From: Allochromatium humboldtianum
GTDB lineage: Bacteria; Pseudomonadota; Gammaproteobacteria; Chromatiales; Chromatiaceae
Length of the DNA stretch: 64,000 bases
NCBI RefSeq assembly: GCF_013385175.1
Contig: NZ_JABZEO010000003.1
Location: forward strand, 372,001 to 436,000
Reading direction: 5' to 3'
This document shows positions 24,935-34,733 of the stretch, one piece after another. The stretch's first letter is position 1, and each line of letters opens with the position of its first letter. The position numbers and the translations under genes were made by a program. The notes beneath the pieces are model-generated. The model ran no database searches, was not told the DNA's origin, and worked only from the letters and a program-made list of their open reading frames with translations.

Positions 24935-27600
24935 ACGCGCCGGCGGACGACCGGCCGGATCCGCAGGCCCTGCTATCAGCCATCGAGCGCGAGCGGCACG
25001 GGGCGCTCAAGATCTTCCTGGGCGCCTTTCCCGGCGTCGGCAAGACCTACAAGATGCTGGAGGCGGCGCGCGAGGCACGGCGCGAGGGTGCCGATATCAT
25101 CATCGGGATCATCGAGAGCCACGGACGGCAGGAAACCGAGGCACTGTGCGAGGGGCTGGAGTCCATTCCGCTGATGCAGATGGCCTATCGCGGCGCCCAG
25201 TTCCGCGAGCTGAACCTGGATGCCATTCTCAAACGTGCGCCGGCCGTGGTGCTGATCGACGAACTGGCCCATCGCAATATTCCGGGTACCCGCCACCTGC
25301 GTCGTTACCAGGATATCGAGGAACTGCTGGAACACGGCATCGATGTCTGGACCACGGTCAATATCCAGCACCTGGAGAGTCTGAATGATGTGGTCGCACG
25401 CATCACCGGCGTGCGCATGCGCGAGACGGTTCCGGACACCGTGCTCAGTGAGGCGCGCGACGTCGTGCTGGTGGATCTGACGCCCCGCGAGCTGATCGAG
25501 CGGCTCAAGCAGGGCAAGGTCTACATCCCCGAGCAGGCCCGCGCGGCCCTCGATGGCTTCTTCAGTCCGACGAATCTGGCGGCACTGCGCGAACTGGCCT
25601 TACAGACCGTAGCCGAGCGCATCGACCGGGATGTGCGTGAGGTCATGCGCAGCCAGGGAGTCACGGGTCCGTGGCCGGTACGGGCGCGCATCGTCGTCGC
25701 CATCGACGGCATCGGTAACGGTGAGGAACTGGTGCGTCTCGGCCGGCGTCTCGCCGAGCGTCGTCGGGCGCCATGGAGCGCGGTGTTTGTCGATCGCGGC
25801 GACACAGGCCCCGAACAGCAGGCCGGTGTCGAGCGCACCTTCGAGCTGGCCGCGCGCCTGGGGGGCGAAACCCTGACCCTGCGCGGCCATGATCCCGTGG
25901 AAGAATTACTGGCCTTCGCGCGCGAACGAAATGCCACCACGCTGGTGGTGGGGCGCAGCCGGCACCGACCCCTGGCGGGATTGTTCAGCCAGTCCTTGAG
26001 TCAACGCTTGTTGCGGCGCGGCGAAGACTTCGAAATCACCTTTGTTCCCTCACGGGTCGCCCGGGTGCGTCGGCTCCGGCTCCGGCGACTCGAACCGATG
26101 CGTGACTATATCTTGACGCTGGCCGTGGTCGCGGCGGCGACTGGCATCGCTGCGGCCATCGAGCCTTTGGTCCTCTTGCCCAGCCTCTCGCTGGTCTTCC
26201 TGATCGCCGTCTTGCTGGTCGCGGTGCGCACGGCCATGCGCCCGGCGCTGATCGCGGCGGTCCTGAGCGCCGCGGTTTACAACTTTTTCTTCACGGAACC
26301 GCGCTTCACCTTTGCCATGCATCGTCCGCACGAGCTGGCGACCGTCGGCTTTTTTCTGATCATGGGCCTGATCGGCGGGCAGTTGGCCGGTCGTCTGCGC
26401 CACCAGGTGCTCGCGCTGCGCGGAACCAACGAAATGACGCAAAGGCTGCTGTCCCTGAGCCGCCGCCTCTCGGCCGCCGTCGATCTCCCCACGGTCCATC
26501 GCGAGGCCACGAGGACGATCGCCGAGTCTCTGCACGTCCCGGTGGTTCTGATGGCACCGGGCGACGGCGGCACACTGATGCAGGCGGCCGCCTCGCAGGA
26601 CGAGCTGGACCTGAATGACAAAGCCCGATCGGCCGCGCAATGGGCGTTCGATCATCGTCAACCCAGCGGCTTTCAAACACAAACCCTCTCGGCACTCGAT
26701 TGGCGCTTTCTGCCGCTGGCGATCGAGCAGGAGTGCTTTGGTGTGCTCGGTGTCTACCGATTGAGCCAGGGCTTCCAGAGTGAACAACTCGCCGCCATCG
26801 ACGCGCTGATCACGCAGGTGACCATGGCCATTGCCCGTACCCGCCTGGCTACAACCCTGGAGCAGGCCAAGGTCGCCGAAGAGACGGAGCGCTTGCGTTC
26901 GGCGCTCCTGTCATCGGTGTCCCATGATTTGCGCACCCCGCTGGCCTCGATGATCGGTGCGGCCAGCAGCTTGCGTTCTTTGGACGAAGCCCTGTCCAGG
27001 GACGACAGACACGAGCTGCTCGACTCCGTGATCAGTGAAGGCGAGCGGCTCAACCGCTACATCCAGAATCTGCTCGATATGACCCGGCTCGGGCACGGCA
27101 CCTTGAAACTGGAGCGGGACTGGATCGGCATCGACGACATCCTCAACTCGGCACTGCGGCGTACCCGCGAGTTACTGCACCACTGTCGGCTGATCAGACA
27201 CATCGAGCCGGGCCTGCCGTTGCTCTATGTTCACCCCGCATTGATCGAGCAGGCGCTGGTCAATGTCATCGAAAACGCGGCAAAATTTTCGCCCGAAGGC
27301 GGCGAAGTGCAGGTCGCGGCGATGCGTGACGACGGTGAACTGCTGATCACGGTCGCGGATGAGGGACCGGGCATTCCATCCGATCACCGTGAAAAGGTGT
27401 TCAACATGTTCTTCACCGGCGGTGAAGGCGATCGCGGCAAGCATGGCAGCGGGTTGGGACTGGCCATCTGCAGCGGCATGATCGGTGCTCATGGTGGGCG
27501 CATCGAGGCGCTGCCTGGGCCGGGCGGTCGGGGGACCACCATCGCCACCCGCTTGCCGCTGATCGAGCCTCCCGACGACGATAACGAGGAACGCGCATGA
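24931..27600 (+). CDS. kdpD: sensor histidine kinase KdpD
   Basis: KdpD senses low potassium or ionic stress and phosphorylates KdpE. The 889-residue protein begins with the KdpD-specific domain carrying Walker A GAFPGVGKT. A USP-like domain follows (about 230-360), then a four-helix membrane block (about 395-500), a GAF-like region, a HisKA domain with SVSHDLRTPL, and a HATPase domain with ENAAKFS and DEGPGI. The ATG at 24931 overlaps the kdpC stop; longer upstream frames are antisense-like noise within kdpC. Its stop overlaps the kdpE ATG. Length equals that of E. coli KdpD (894) closely. Confidence 0.97.
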   Translation: MNAPADDRPDPQALLSAIERERHGALKIFLGAFPGVGKTYKMLEAAREARREGADIIIGIIESHGRQETEALCEGLESIPLMQMAYRGAQFRELNLDAILKRAPAVVLIDELAHRNIPGTRHLRRYQDIEELLEHGIDVWTTVNIQHLESLNDVVARITGVRMRETVPDTVLSEARDVVLVDLTPRELIERLKQGKVYIPEQARAALDGFFSPTNLAALRELALQTVAERIDRDVREVMRSQGVTGPWPVRARIVVAIDGIGNGEELVRLGRRLAERRRAPWSAVFVDRGDTGPEQQAGVERTFELAARLGGETLTLRGHDPVEELLAFARERNATTLVVGRSRHRPLAGLFSQSLSQRLLRRGEDFEITFVPSRVARVRRLRLRRLEPMRDYILTLAVVAAATGIAAAIEPLVLLPSLSLVFLIAVLLVAVRTAMRPALIAAVLSAAVYNFFFTEPRFTFAMHRPHELATVGFFLIMGLIGGQLAGRLRHQVLALRGTNEMTQRLLSLSRRLSAAVDLPTVHREATRTIAESLHVPVVLMAPGDGGTLMQAAASQDELDLNDKARSAAQWAFDHRQPSGFQTQTLSALDWRFLPLAIEQECFGVLGVYRLSQGFQSEQLAAIDALITQVTMAIARTRLATTLEQAKVAEETERLRSALLSSVSHDLRTPLASMIGAASSLRSLDEALSRDDRHELLDSVISEGERLNRYIQNLLDMTRLGHGTLKLERDWIGIDDILNSALRRTRELLHHCRLIRHIEPGLPLLYVHPALIEQALVNVIENAAKFSPEGGEVQVAAMRDDGELLITVADEGPGIPSDHREKVFNMFFTGGEGDRGKHGSGLGLAICSGMIGAHGGRIEALPGPGGRGTTIATRLPLIEPPDDDNEERA

Positions 27601-28307
27601 CTGAAGGCAACGCCTCCGCACGCCTCCTTATCATCGACGATGAGGAACAGATCCGGCGATTCCTGCGCATCAGTCTCAGGAGCCAGGGGTATCAGGTCAT
27701 CGAAGCGGAGACGGCCGGCAAGGGACTCGAGCTTGCGGCGACCCAGACGCCGGACTTGATCGTGCTCGACCTGGGGCTTCCCGATGCCGACGGCCAATCC
27801 GTGCTGAATGAATTGCGTCACTGGTCGACCGTGCCGGTCATGATCCTGTCGGTTCGGTCATCGGAGAGCGAAAAGGTCGCCGTGTTGGACGCGGGGGCCA
27901 ACGACTACGTGACCAAGCCATTCGGCATTCAGGAGTTCCTGGCGCGTGTGCGTGCGTTATTGCGCCTGCCTCGGGCGACTGAGAGGCAGGATGCCGGAAT
28001 TTACGATGATGGTTATCTCCATATCGATCTGATCAAGCGTATTGTGTCCGTGATGGGCGAAGAGGTGCATCTCACACGCAAGGAATTCGCCATTTTCAAG
28101 ATGTTGGTCTCCAACCCCGGCCAGGTGATCACCCAGACCCAGCTACTGCGCGAAATCTGGGGACCAACGCATGCCGGCGACACCCACTATCTGCGCAACT
28201 TCATCGGCCGCATTCGCCAGAAGCTCCGCGAAGACACCGATGAACCGCGCTATCTGCGCACGGAACCCGGCGTGGGTTATCGCTTTCTCGATGGCCGAGG
28301 CGATTGA
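27597..28307 (+). CDS. kdpE: response regulator KdpE
   Basis: The 236-residue OmpR/PhoB-type regulator has an N-terminal receiver domain with the acidic pair in IIDDEEQ, the phospho-accepting Asp in VLDLGLPD and the Lys of TKPFG. The C-terminal winged helix includes LTRKEFAIFKMLVSNPGQVITQ and FIGRIRQKLRED. It activates kdpFABC when phosphorylated by KdpD. The start is coupled to kdpD by ATGA. A small HTH gene starts on its stop codon (TTGA). Confidence 0.96.
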   Translation: MTEGNASARLLIIDDEEQIRRFLRISLRSQGYQVIEAETAGKGLELAATQTPDLIVLDLGLPDADGQSVLNELRHWSTVPVMILSVRSSESEKVAVLDAGANDYVTKPFGIQEFLARVRALLRLPRATERQDAGIYDDGYLHIDLIKRIVSVMGEEVHLTRKEFAIFKMLVSNPGQVITQTQLLREIWGPTHAGDTHYLRNFIGRIRQKLREDTDEPRYLRTEPGVGYRFLDGRGD

Positions 28308-28582
28308 GGGTCGCCGGAGAGAGACCAAGCACCATCGTCGGTGCCGATAAGAACCGGCTTGTCCTCACACCCAACCGCTTCGCCATTCTCAAGGCTCTGG
28401 TGGGGGGCGGCTCAATCGGCGCGCGCGAATTGGCGCGGCACGTCAGATGCGATGTGCGTGCGGTCCACGCCGACGCGCAGCGATTGGCGAGAATTGGGCT
28501 GACCGAGAAGCGCCGCGATGGCAAGCGACTCTTCCCGTATGGCGCTTTCGATATCCGGCTTGTATGGCGCGCGTCGGCTTGA
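28304..28582 (+). CDS. small winged-helix DNA-binding protein, COG4190-like (possibly a remnant)
   Basis: The 92-residue frame starts at a TTG that overlaps the kdpE stop. The segment RLVLTPNRFAILKALVGGG, with GARELARHVRCDVRAVHADAQRL and KRLFPYGAFDIRL, resembles the predicted transcriptional regulators of COG4190 (HVO_A0114-like), whose wing ends in FPYD. The N-terminal part of that family is shortened here, so it could be a trimmed gene or a decayed remnant. The coupling to kdpE is suggestive but the initiation site is weak. No functional link to potassium is demonstrated. Confidence 0.5.
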   Translation: MRVAGERPSTIVGADKNRLVLTPNRFAILKALVGGGSIGARELARHVRCDVRAVHADAQRLARIGLTEKRRDGKRLFPYGAFDIRLVWRASA

Positions 28583-28619
28583 TCTTGGGTCTACCGCAAC
28601 CGGCCTTCCGGAAATCCCC

Positions 28620-29207
28620 CTAAACCGCATTGATGCACGGACGACCGGATTCGTAGACCTCCAGCCCCAGGGACGGATGCGGCAGATCGCGATAGTCCGT
28701 CGATTCAGACGTCTCACAGTCCTCCCAGTCAATGCCGAACGACTCCAGATACGCGCGCGCCAGACGGATCGCCGGCTCGATCTGTGCCTTGACCTCGGGG
28801 CGCAGACTGCCGCCGAAGTCGTCCAGCTCGACCGGCTGCACGCCGATCAACAGCAGATGGCTCGGATAGTCTCCGAGCAGATCGGCCAGCGCCAGCACCT
28901 CCTGGAAGCCGGTCTGATGCAGGCTCATCTTCTTGGCACCCATGAACTTGGGCACCTCGTCGCCCTCGACCCGTTTGAGCGTGCCGGGCGTCAGCCCATA
29001 GTCGATGGCATCGAACACCACCAGCACCTCGGCCCAGCGGATGTCGTCGACCAGATAGATGCCCTGAGTACCGCCGTCGAGCAGACGCACGTTGGGACCG
29101 AAGCGATAGCGGCGGGCGATCTCCTCGATCACCCGCACACCGAAACCCTCGTCGGCCCAGAGCACGTTGCCGATGCCGAGAACCAGCACATTGGGGCCGG
29201 CGCTCAT
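28620..29207 (-). CDS. hupD: hydrogenase maturation endopeptidase
   Basis: The 195-residue protein belongs to the HyaD/HupD/HybD proteases that remove the C-terminal tail of the [NiFe]-hydrogenase large subunit after Ni insertion. The predicted nickel-sensing residues are Glu20 (ADEGFGV), Asp66 (FDAIDYG) and His97 (SLHQTGF). These match HybD Glu16, Asp62 and His93 with a constant offset of four. The start overlaps the stop of the cytochrome b gene (ATGA). It is the last gene of the hupSLCD operon. Its substrate is the neighbouring large subunit, which ends in a cleavable 15-residue tail. Confidence 0.95.
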   Translation of the reverse strand: MSAGPNVLVLGIGNVLWADEGFGVRVIEEIARRYRFGPNVRLLDGGTQGIYLVDDIRWAEVLVVFDAIDYGLTPGTLKRVEGDEVPKFMGAKKMSLHQTGFQEVLALADLLGDYPSHLLLIGVQPVELDDFGGSLRPEVKAQIEPAIRLARAYLESFGIDWEDCETSESTDYRDLPHPSLGLEVYESGRPCINAV

Positions 29208-29902
29208 GGCCGATCATCCTTGAACATGCGCCACCCGCTGATCATGGTGCTGATGAGGCTCTGACGCGACATGATGTCCTCGCGGATGGCGGTATAGACG
29301 TGCAGCATCACGAACACCACGATGACCCACATCCCCCAGTGGTGCCACATCCGCACGTCCTGGCTCTGGCCGACGGCCGGGATGACCCAGCCGAAGAGTT
29401 CGTCCTGCCAGCTCCCCAGCCCGGTCTGCTCCGAATAGAGCGCAAACCCCGTGACCATCATCACCAGTCCGCCGACCGTGATGATGACGACCATGAACAG
29501 ATGCGCCAGCGGATTGTGCCCGACGTATTTGCGCGGCTCCGGCTCTTGGAAGGCATACCAACGCAGCTCGTGCACCAGCTCGCTCCAGAATCCGCGCCGC
29601 CAGAAGGGCAAGGTGAACAACTGACGCGAGTAGCGATTGCCCACGACCGCCCAATAGAGCCGGAACAGGAAACCGACCAGGAACACATAGCCCGCCGCGA
29701 AATGCAGGAAGCGGATGTTACCCATCAGATAGTGATCGCTGGCCTCGCCCGGCAGGCTCGGCAGCGGACTGCCGATCAGATAGCCGGTGATGGCTAGGAC
29801 CGTGATCGCGAGCGCATTGACCCAGTGCCAGATCCGTACCGGGGTTTGGTAGACATAGACGGCCGTGCGCTTGACCGTTGGGACGCCGGTGTACATAGAC
29901 AT
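29204..29902 (-). CDS. hupC: Ni/Fe-hydrogenase b-type cytochrome subunit
   Basis: The 232-residue inner-membrane diheme cytochrome b (HyaC/HupC family) passes electrons from the hydrogenase small subunit to quinone. Four membrane helices are visible, with likely heme-ligand histidines in RIWHWVNALAI, IRFLHFAAGY and MWHHWGMWVIVVFVMLHVYTA. It also anchors the periplasmic HupSL dimer. Located between hupL (16 bases) and hupD (ATGA overlap), it completes a standard membrane-bound uptake hydrogenase operon. Confidence 0.96.
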   Translation of the reverse strand: MSMYTGVPTVKRTAVYVYQTPVRIWHWVNALAITVLAITGYLIGSPLPSLPGEASDHYLMGNIRFLHFAAGYVFLVGFLFRLYWAVVGNRYSRQLFTLPFWRRGFWSELVHELRWYAFQEPEPRKYVGHNPLAHLFMVVIITVGGLVMMVTGFALYSEQTGLGSWQDELFGWVIPAVGQSQDVRMWHHWGMWVIVVFVMLHVYTAIREDIMSRQSLISTMISGWRMFKDDRP

Positions 29903-29918
29903 AACCTGTTCCTCACAA

Positions 29919-31709
29919 TCAGCGGACCTTGACCCGAGTCAGCTCCTCGCCGTCCGGGCTCATGATGTGCGTCGAGCAGGCCAGACAGGGATCGAAGCTG
30001 TGCAGCGTGCGCAGGATCTCCAGTGGCTGATCGGGTACGGCAACCGGCGTGTTCAGGAGCGCAGCCTCGAAGGCGCCGATGTTGCCGGCCGGATCGCGCG
30101 GCGAGCCATTCCAGGTGGTCGGCACCACGGCCTGATAGTTGGCGATCTTGCCCTTCTCGATCACGACCCAATGCCCGAGCGCGCCGCGTGGGGCCTCGGT
30201 GGTGCCGACGCCCTTGGTCAGTTTCGGCCAGGTTCGCGGCTCCCATTTGTCGGGATTGGCGGTCGCGCTGTCGCCGGCCTTGAGATTGGCCACCAGCTTG
30301 TCCTGGAAATGGCGCAGCCTGTGCGCCGCCCAGGACGCCTCCAGCCCGCGCGCCGCCGTGCGTCCGAGCGTCGAGAACAGCGCCGAGACCGGGAGCTGCA
30401 AGTCGGTCAGCACCTTCTCGACCGGCTCCTTGAACTCCGGGATGCCCTTGGCATAGCCGATGATGTAGCGCGCCAGCGGCCCGACCTCCATCGCGTGACC
30501 GCGCCAGCGCGGGGCCTTGATCCAACTGTATTTGGCGTTCTCGTCGATGGCTTCGATCCGGGTCTGGCTGCCCTTGGTGTTCGGACCCAGGACGAAGTTC
30601 GGCTCGGTCACGCCGTCCCAGGGATGCAGTCCCTTGGATTCGTCTTTGTACTTGAACCAGGAGTGGGCGACGAACTCCTGGATCTGCTCGGGATCGCGCA
30701 AATCGACCTCATGGACCTCGTCGAGCTTGCCGTTGATGATCGCACCGCGCGGCAGGCACTGGTTGTCGGATGAGTCATCGTTGGCGCGCTCGGGAATGTC
30801 GCCATAGGACAGCACCGCCTGACTGCTCAAGCCCCCGCCGTGGGTCCAATCCTTATAGAAGGACGCGATAGCCATGAGATCCGGCAGATAGACCTTGTCG
30901 ATGAACTCGATGGTGCGGTCGATGATCGAGGAGACCAGATTCAGCCGCTCCATGTTGACCGCGCCCACAGCGCCCGTGTCATGGATGTTGATGGCGCAGG
31001 GCACGCCGCCGACCAGCCAATTCGGATGCGGGTTCTTGCCGCCGTAGATGGTGTGGATCTTGACGATCTCTTTCTGGAAGTCGAGCGCCTCCAGATAGTG
31101 GGTGACGGCCAGCAGATTGGCCTCGGGCGGCAGCCGGTAGGCCGGATTGCCCCAGTAGCCGTTGGTGAAGGGACCGAGCTGACCGGACTCGACGAAGCGC
31201 TTGATCCGGGTCTGGACGTCACGGAAATAGCCGGGCGAGGACAGCGGCCAGTCCGAGATCGACTGCGCCAGCGCCGAGGTCGCCTTGGGATCGGCCTTTA
31301 GCGCCGAAACCACGTCCACCCAGTCGAGCGCATGCAGATGATAGAAGTGCACCAGATGGTCGTGCGCGTAGAGCGTCAACTGCATGATGTTGCGGATGGA
31401 GTTGGCGTTCTCCGGGATCTGGATGTCGAGCGCATCCTCGATGGCGCGCACCGAGGTCAGGGCATGGGTGCCGGTGCACACACCGCAGATGCGCTGGGTG
31501 AAGGCCCAGGCGTCGCGCGGATCGCGACCGCGCAGGATCACCTCCAGACCGCGCCACATGGTGCCGGTCGAGACGGCGTTGCGGATGACGTTGTCCGCGT
31601 CGAGATTGACCTCGCAGCGCATGTGACCCTCGATGCGGGTCACGGGATCGACGACGACACGTCGGCCGGCGGTGTCGAGTTGGAAACCGTTGGGGGTCTG
31701 AACGCTCAT
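29919..31709 (-). CDS. hupL: [NiFe]-hydrogenase large subunit
   Basis: The 596-residue subunit carries the NiFe(CN)2CO active site. The N-terminal L1 motif [10 protein letters not shown] gives Cys75 and Cys78. The C-terminal L2 motif DPCLACSTH gives Cys575 and Cys578. Processing is expected after His581, removing 15 residues ending in RVKVR, by the HupD protease two genes downstream. The length fits membrane-bound group 1 enzymes. Translation is coupled to hupS by an ATGA overlap. Cofactor assembly would need HypABCDEF, none of which is in the window. Confidence 0.98.
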   Translation of the reverse strand: MSVQTPNGFQLDTAGRRVVVDPVTRIEGHMRCEVNLDADNVIRNAVSTGTMWRGLEVILRGRDPRDAWAFTQRICGVCTGTHALTSVRAIEDALDIQIPENANSIRNIMQLTLYAHDHLVHFYHLHALDWVDVVSALKADPKATSALAQSISDWPLSSPGYFRDVQTRIKRFVESGQLGPFTNGYWGNPAYRLPPEANLLAVTHYLEALDFQKEIVKIHTIYGGKNPHPNWLVGGVPCAINIHDTGAVGAVNMERLNLVSSIIDRTIEFIDKVYLPDLMAIASFYKDWTHGGGLSSQAVLSYGDIPERANDDSSDNQCLPRGAIINGKLDEVHEVDLRDPEQIQEFVAHSWFKYKDESKGLHPWDGVTEPNFVLGPNTKGSQTRIEAIDENAKYSWIKAPRWRGHAMEVGPLARYIIGYAKGIPEFKEPVEKVLTDLQLPVSALFSTLGRTAARGLEASWAAHRLRHFQDKLVANLKAGDSATANPDKWEPRTWPKLTKGVGTTEAPRGALGHWVVIEKGKIANYQAVVPTTWNGSPRDPAGNIGAFEAALLNTPVAVPDQPLEILRTLHSFDPCLACSTHIMSPDGEELTRVKVR

Positions 31710-32803
31710 GCCTGTCCGTCCTCAGTATGCTGAGCGCCGGCGCGCTGTTTGATGCGATGGACGGCGCTCGCCGCCGCATGCGCGGTGATGGCCGCGCCGA
31801 CCGTGCCTGCAGCCGCGATCCCGACCGCGTCGGCGTTGGCCTCGATGCCGAAGACGCGGGTGTCGGTGACATGGTCGTAGAAGCTGCCCTTGTCCCAGAA
31901 ATCCTTCTCCGAGCAGCCGATGCAGCCGTGCCCCGACTGGATCGGGAACGAGACCCCATCGTTCCAGCGCACGGTCGAGCAGGCGTTGTAGGTGGTCGGT
32001 CCCTTGCAGCCCATCTTGTAGAGACAGTAACCCTTGCGCGCGCCCTCGTCGTCCCAGGACTCGACGAACTGACCGGCGTCGAAGTGCGGGCGGCGATAGC
32101 ATTTGTCGTGGATGCGCTGGCCGTAGAACATTTTCGGCCGCCCCTGACGGTCGAGTTCCGGCAGACGCTCGAAGGTCAGCATGTAGGCGATGACGCCGGT
32201 CATGACCTCGGCGATCGGCGGACATCCCGGCACCTTGATGATCGGCTTGTCGTGGATGACCTTGTCGATCGAGACCGCCTGAGTCGGATTCGGATGCGCG
32301 GCCTGCACGCAGCCCCAGGAGGCGCAGGTGCCCCAGGCGATCACGGCCTGACAGTCGGCGGCGACCTCGCGCAGCTGATCGAGGAAGGGACGCCCGCCGA
32401 TGATGCAGCTCATGCCGTCCTGACCCAGCGGCGGATTGCCCTCGACGGCCAGGATGTAGCGGCCTTTGTACTGGTGGCGGATCTCATCGAGGATCGCCTC
32501 GGCCTGATGCCCGGCGGCGGCCATGAGCGTGTCGTTGTAGTCGAGCGAGATCATCGACAGCACGACGTCCGAGGCCAGCGGATGGGCCGAGCGGATGAAG
32601 GACTCCGAGCAGCAGGTGCATTCCAGACCGTGCAGCCAGAGCACCGGGATGCGCGGCTTGGTCTCCATGGCCTCGGCGATGCGGCCCGCGAAGCCGGGCG
32701 CCAGACCCAGGGTCGCGGCCGTGATGGTGCAGAACTGGAGGAACCCGCGCCGGCTGATCCCCTGCCGGCGCATCGCCTCATAGAAGGTGTCGGTGGTCGC
32801 CAT
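31706..32803 (-). CDS. hupS: [NiFe]-hydrogenase small subunit, oxygen-tolerant type
   Basis: The 365-residue subunit carries three Fe-S clusters. A twin-arginine signal SRRGFLQF (about residues 17-24) exports the folded dimer. The proximal-cluster region has six Cys: 62, 65, 160 and 194 plus supernumerary Cys64 (ECTCCSE) and Cys165 (CASWGC). These equal Cys17/20/115/149 and 19/120 of R. eutropha HoxK with a constant offset of 45. That is the [4Fe-3S] signature of oxygen-tolerant group 1d hydrogenases. A C-terminal hydrophobic stretch ([19 protein letters not shown]) would contact the membrane and HupC. It is the first gene of the operon. Confidence 0.97.
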   Translation of the reverse strand: MATTDTFYEAMRRQGISRRGFLQFCTITAATLGLAPGFAGRIAEAMETKPRIPVLWLHGLECTCCSESFIRSAHPLASDVVLSMISLDYNDTLMAAAGHQAEAILDEIRHQYKGRYILAVEGNPPLGQDGMSCIIGGRPFLDQLREVAADCQAVIAWGTCASWGCVQAAHPNPTQAVSIDKVIHDKPIIKVPGCPPIAEVMTGVIAYMLTFERLPELDRQGRPKMFYGQRIHDKCYRRPHFDAGQFVESWDDEGARKGYCLYKMGCKGPTTYNACSTVRWNDGVSFPIQSGHGCIGCSEKDFWDKGSFYDHVTDTRVFGIEANADAVGIAAAGTVGAAITAHAAASAVHRIKQRAGAQHTEDGQA

Positions 32804-33083
32804 TTTGGTGTCTCTATTTTTTAGTTGTAGTCGGCGCCACGCGGATCACTCTCGGTCGTGACGCCTGATCTCCTCCAAAGAGTGTGGAAATTAGAGCACC
32901 CCTTGAGTGAATCCATCAAGACAGCAGGGAAAATAAAAATTGCGTTATCAATGACAATCGTCAATCGACATTTGATGTGCGGCCATCAGGGTCGGATGCC
33001 CTGAGCGGCGACTACCGGGGCGGCGGAGCCTGGTTTAGACTGAAATCCAGGCTGCCATCCGCACGACTCCGGAGATCCCCCAC

Positions 33084-34688
33084 ATGACCGCTCCCGCCCC
33101 GGCCCGCCCGCGCAAGCTCCCGATCGGCCTCCAGAACCTGCGCGAGATCATCACCGACGGCTACTGCTATGTGGACAAGACCATGCACGCCCTGGCGCTG
33201 GCCGAGGCGGGCAAGTATTACTTCCTGTCGCGCCCGCGCCGGTTCGGCAAGAGCCTGTTCCTGGATACGCTGAAGGAGCTGTTCGAGGGCAATGAACCGC
33301 TGTTCCGTGGGCTGTACGTCCATGACCGCTGGGACTGGTCACAACGGCATCCGGTGATCCGGCTGGATTTCTCGGCGGGTATCCTGGAGAGTCGGGAGGA
33401 GTTGGACCGGCACATCCGGTATCTGCTGCGCGACAACGCCCGCCGCCTTGGTCTGGCCTGTGACCCCGAACGCGACGGGATTCCGGGTGCCTTCAGCGAC
33501 CTGATCCGGGGCGCTCAGGCGCAGTCCGGCCAGAGCCTTGTGATCCTGGTCGACGAGTACGACAAGCCCATCCTGGACAACATCGACCATCCCAAACGCG
33601 CGGCCGAAGCGCGTGAAGGACTCAAGAACCTCTACTCAGCCATGAAGGGCCGGGATGCCGAGCTACGCTTCGTCTTCATGACCGGCGTGACCAAGTTCAG
33701 CAAGGTCAGTCTTTTTTCCGGCATCAACCAGCTTCAGGATCTCACCCTGGATCCCCGCTGCGCGACCCTGTGCGGCTATACCCAGCATGACCTGGAGACC
33801 GTGTTCGCCGAGCATCTGGCCGGCGTGGATTGGGAGCAGCTCCGACGCTGGTACAACGGCTACGGTTTTCTCGGCGACCCGGTTTACAACCCCTTCGATA
33901 TCCTGCTGTTCATCAGCAAGGGCCGAACCTATCGCAATTACTGGTTCGAGACCGGCAGTCCGAGTTTTCTGATCAAGCTGTTCCAGCGGCGGCGCTATTT
34001 CCTGCCGGATCTGGAGGCCGTCGAAACCAGCGAAGAAATCCTGGATTCATTCGACATCGAGCGCATCGATCCGGTGACGCTGCTGTTCCAAACCGGCTAT
34101 CTGACCATCGATCAGGTCGAGCAACGATTCGGTCAGCTACTGTTCAGGCTGCGCATCCCGAACCAGGAAGTCCGCCTGGCCTTGATGAATCACCTCGTCG
34201 ATGCCTGGACCGACCGCCTGCCCAGTGAACGCATGCCTTGGCAGCTGGCGATCCATGAGCCGCTGATCCATGGCGATGTCGCCGGCTTGATCGCGGCCAT
34301 CAAACGCCTGTTCGCCGGCATCCCCTGGCGCAACTTCACCTACAGCGACCTGCCCGAGTACGAGGGCTATTACGCCAGCGTGCTCTATGCCTTCTTTGTC
34401 AGTCTCAACGCCGAGGTGATCGCCGAGGACATCAGCCATCACGGTCAGGTGGACCTGACGGTGAAACTGGAAGGCTACGTCTATGTCATCGAGATCAAGG
34501 TCGAGCGCGGCCGGCCCGTCCCGACGCCCGATCAGGAGCCGGTCGACAATCCGGCGCTGGCACAGATCCGGGCGCGCGGCTACAGTGCCAAATATCGCGG
34601 CCTGCCGGCGCGGGGTCTGTTCGAGGTCGGACTGGTGTTCGATCCGGACGCGCGCAACCTGATTCAAGGGGATTGGGTGGCGGTCTGA
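33084..34688 (+). CDS. AAA-ATPase-like protein with C-terminal PD-(D/E)XK nuclease-like domain
   Basis: The 534-residue protein has the AAA-ATPase-like (PF09820-type) N-terminal domain: LPIGLQNLREI, YVDKTMHA, and the degenerate P-loop SRPRRFGKSLFLDTL. A Walker-B-like VILVDEYDKPILDN follows. The C-terminal region matches the associated PD-(D/E)XK-type domain (DUF1703), with VDLTVKLEGYVYVIEIKVE supplying a D-x(n)-ExK core. Such proteins are often multicopy and of unknown role; mobile-element or defence links have been suggested. Here it stands alone, divergent from the hydrogenase operon and followed after 45 bases by an AEC permease. No partner gene suggests a system. Confidence 0.85.
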   Translation: MTAPAPARPRKLPIGLQNLREIITDGYCYVDKTMHALALAEAGKYYFLSRPRRFGKSLFLDTLKELFEGNEPLFRGLYVHDRWDWSQRHPVIRLDFSAGILESREELDRHIRYLLRDNARRLGLACDPERDGIPGAFSDLIRGAQAQSGQSLVILVDEYDKPILDNIDHPKRAAEAREGLKNLYSAMKGRDAELRFVFMTGVTKFSKVSLFSGINQLQDLTLDPRCATLCGYTQHDLETVFAEHLAGVDWEQLRRWYNGYGFLGDPVYNPFDILLFISKGRTYRNYWFETGSPSFLIKLFQRRRYFLPDLEAVETSEEILDSFDIERIDPVTLLFQTGYLTIDQVEQRFGQLLFRLRIPNQEVRLALMNHLVDAWTDRLPSERMPWQLAIHEPLIHGDVAGLIAAIKRLFAGIPWRNFTYSDLPEYEGYYASVLYAFFVSLNAEVIAEDISHHGQVDLTVKLEGYVYVIEIKVERGRPVPTPDQEPVDNPALAQIRARGYSAKYRGLPARGLFEVGLVFDPDARNLIQGDWVAV

Positions 34689-34733
34689 CCGGGCGCGATC
34701 CATCTCCAATCACCCACACTCAGGAAGTTCGTC

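Noticed and set aside
32952-32963. TGAC-AATC-GTCA inverted repeat upstream of hupS, considered as an FNR/CRP-type site
   Set aside because: Only four-base arms are perfect and the flanks do not fit TTGAT-N4-ATCAA; no nearby -10/-35 or -24/-12 element is convincing.
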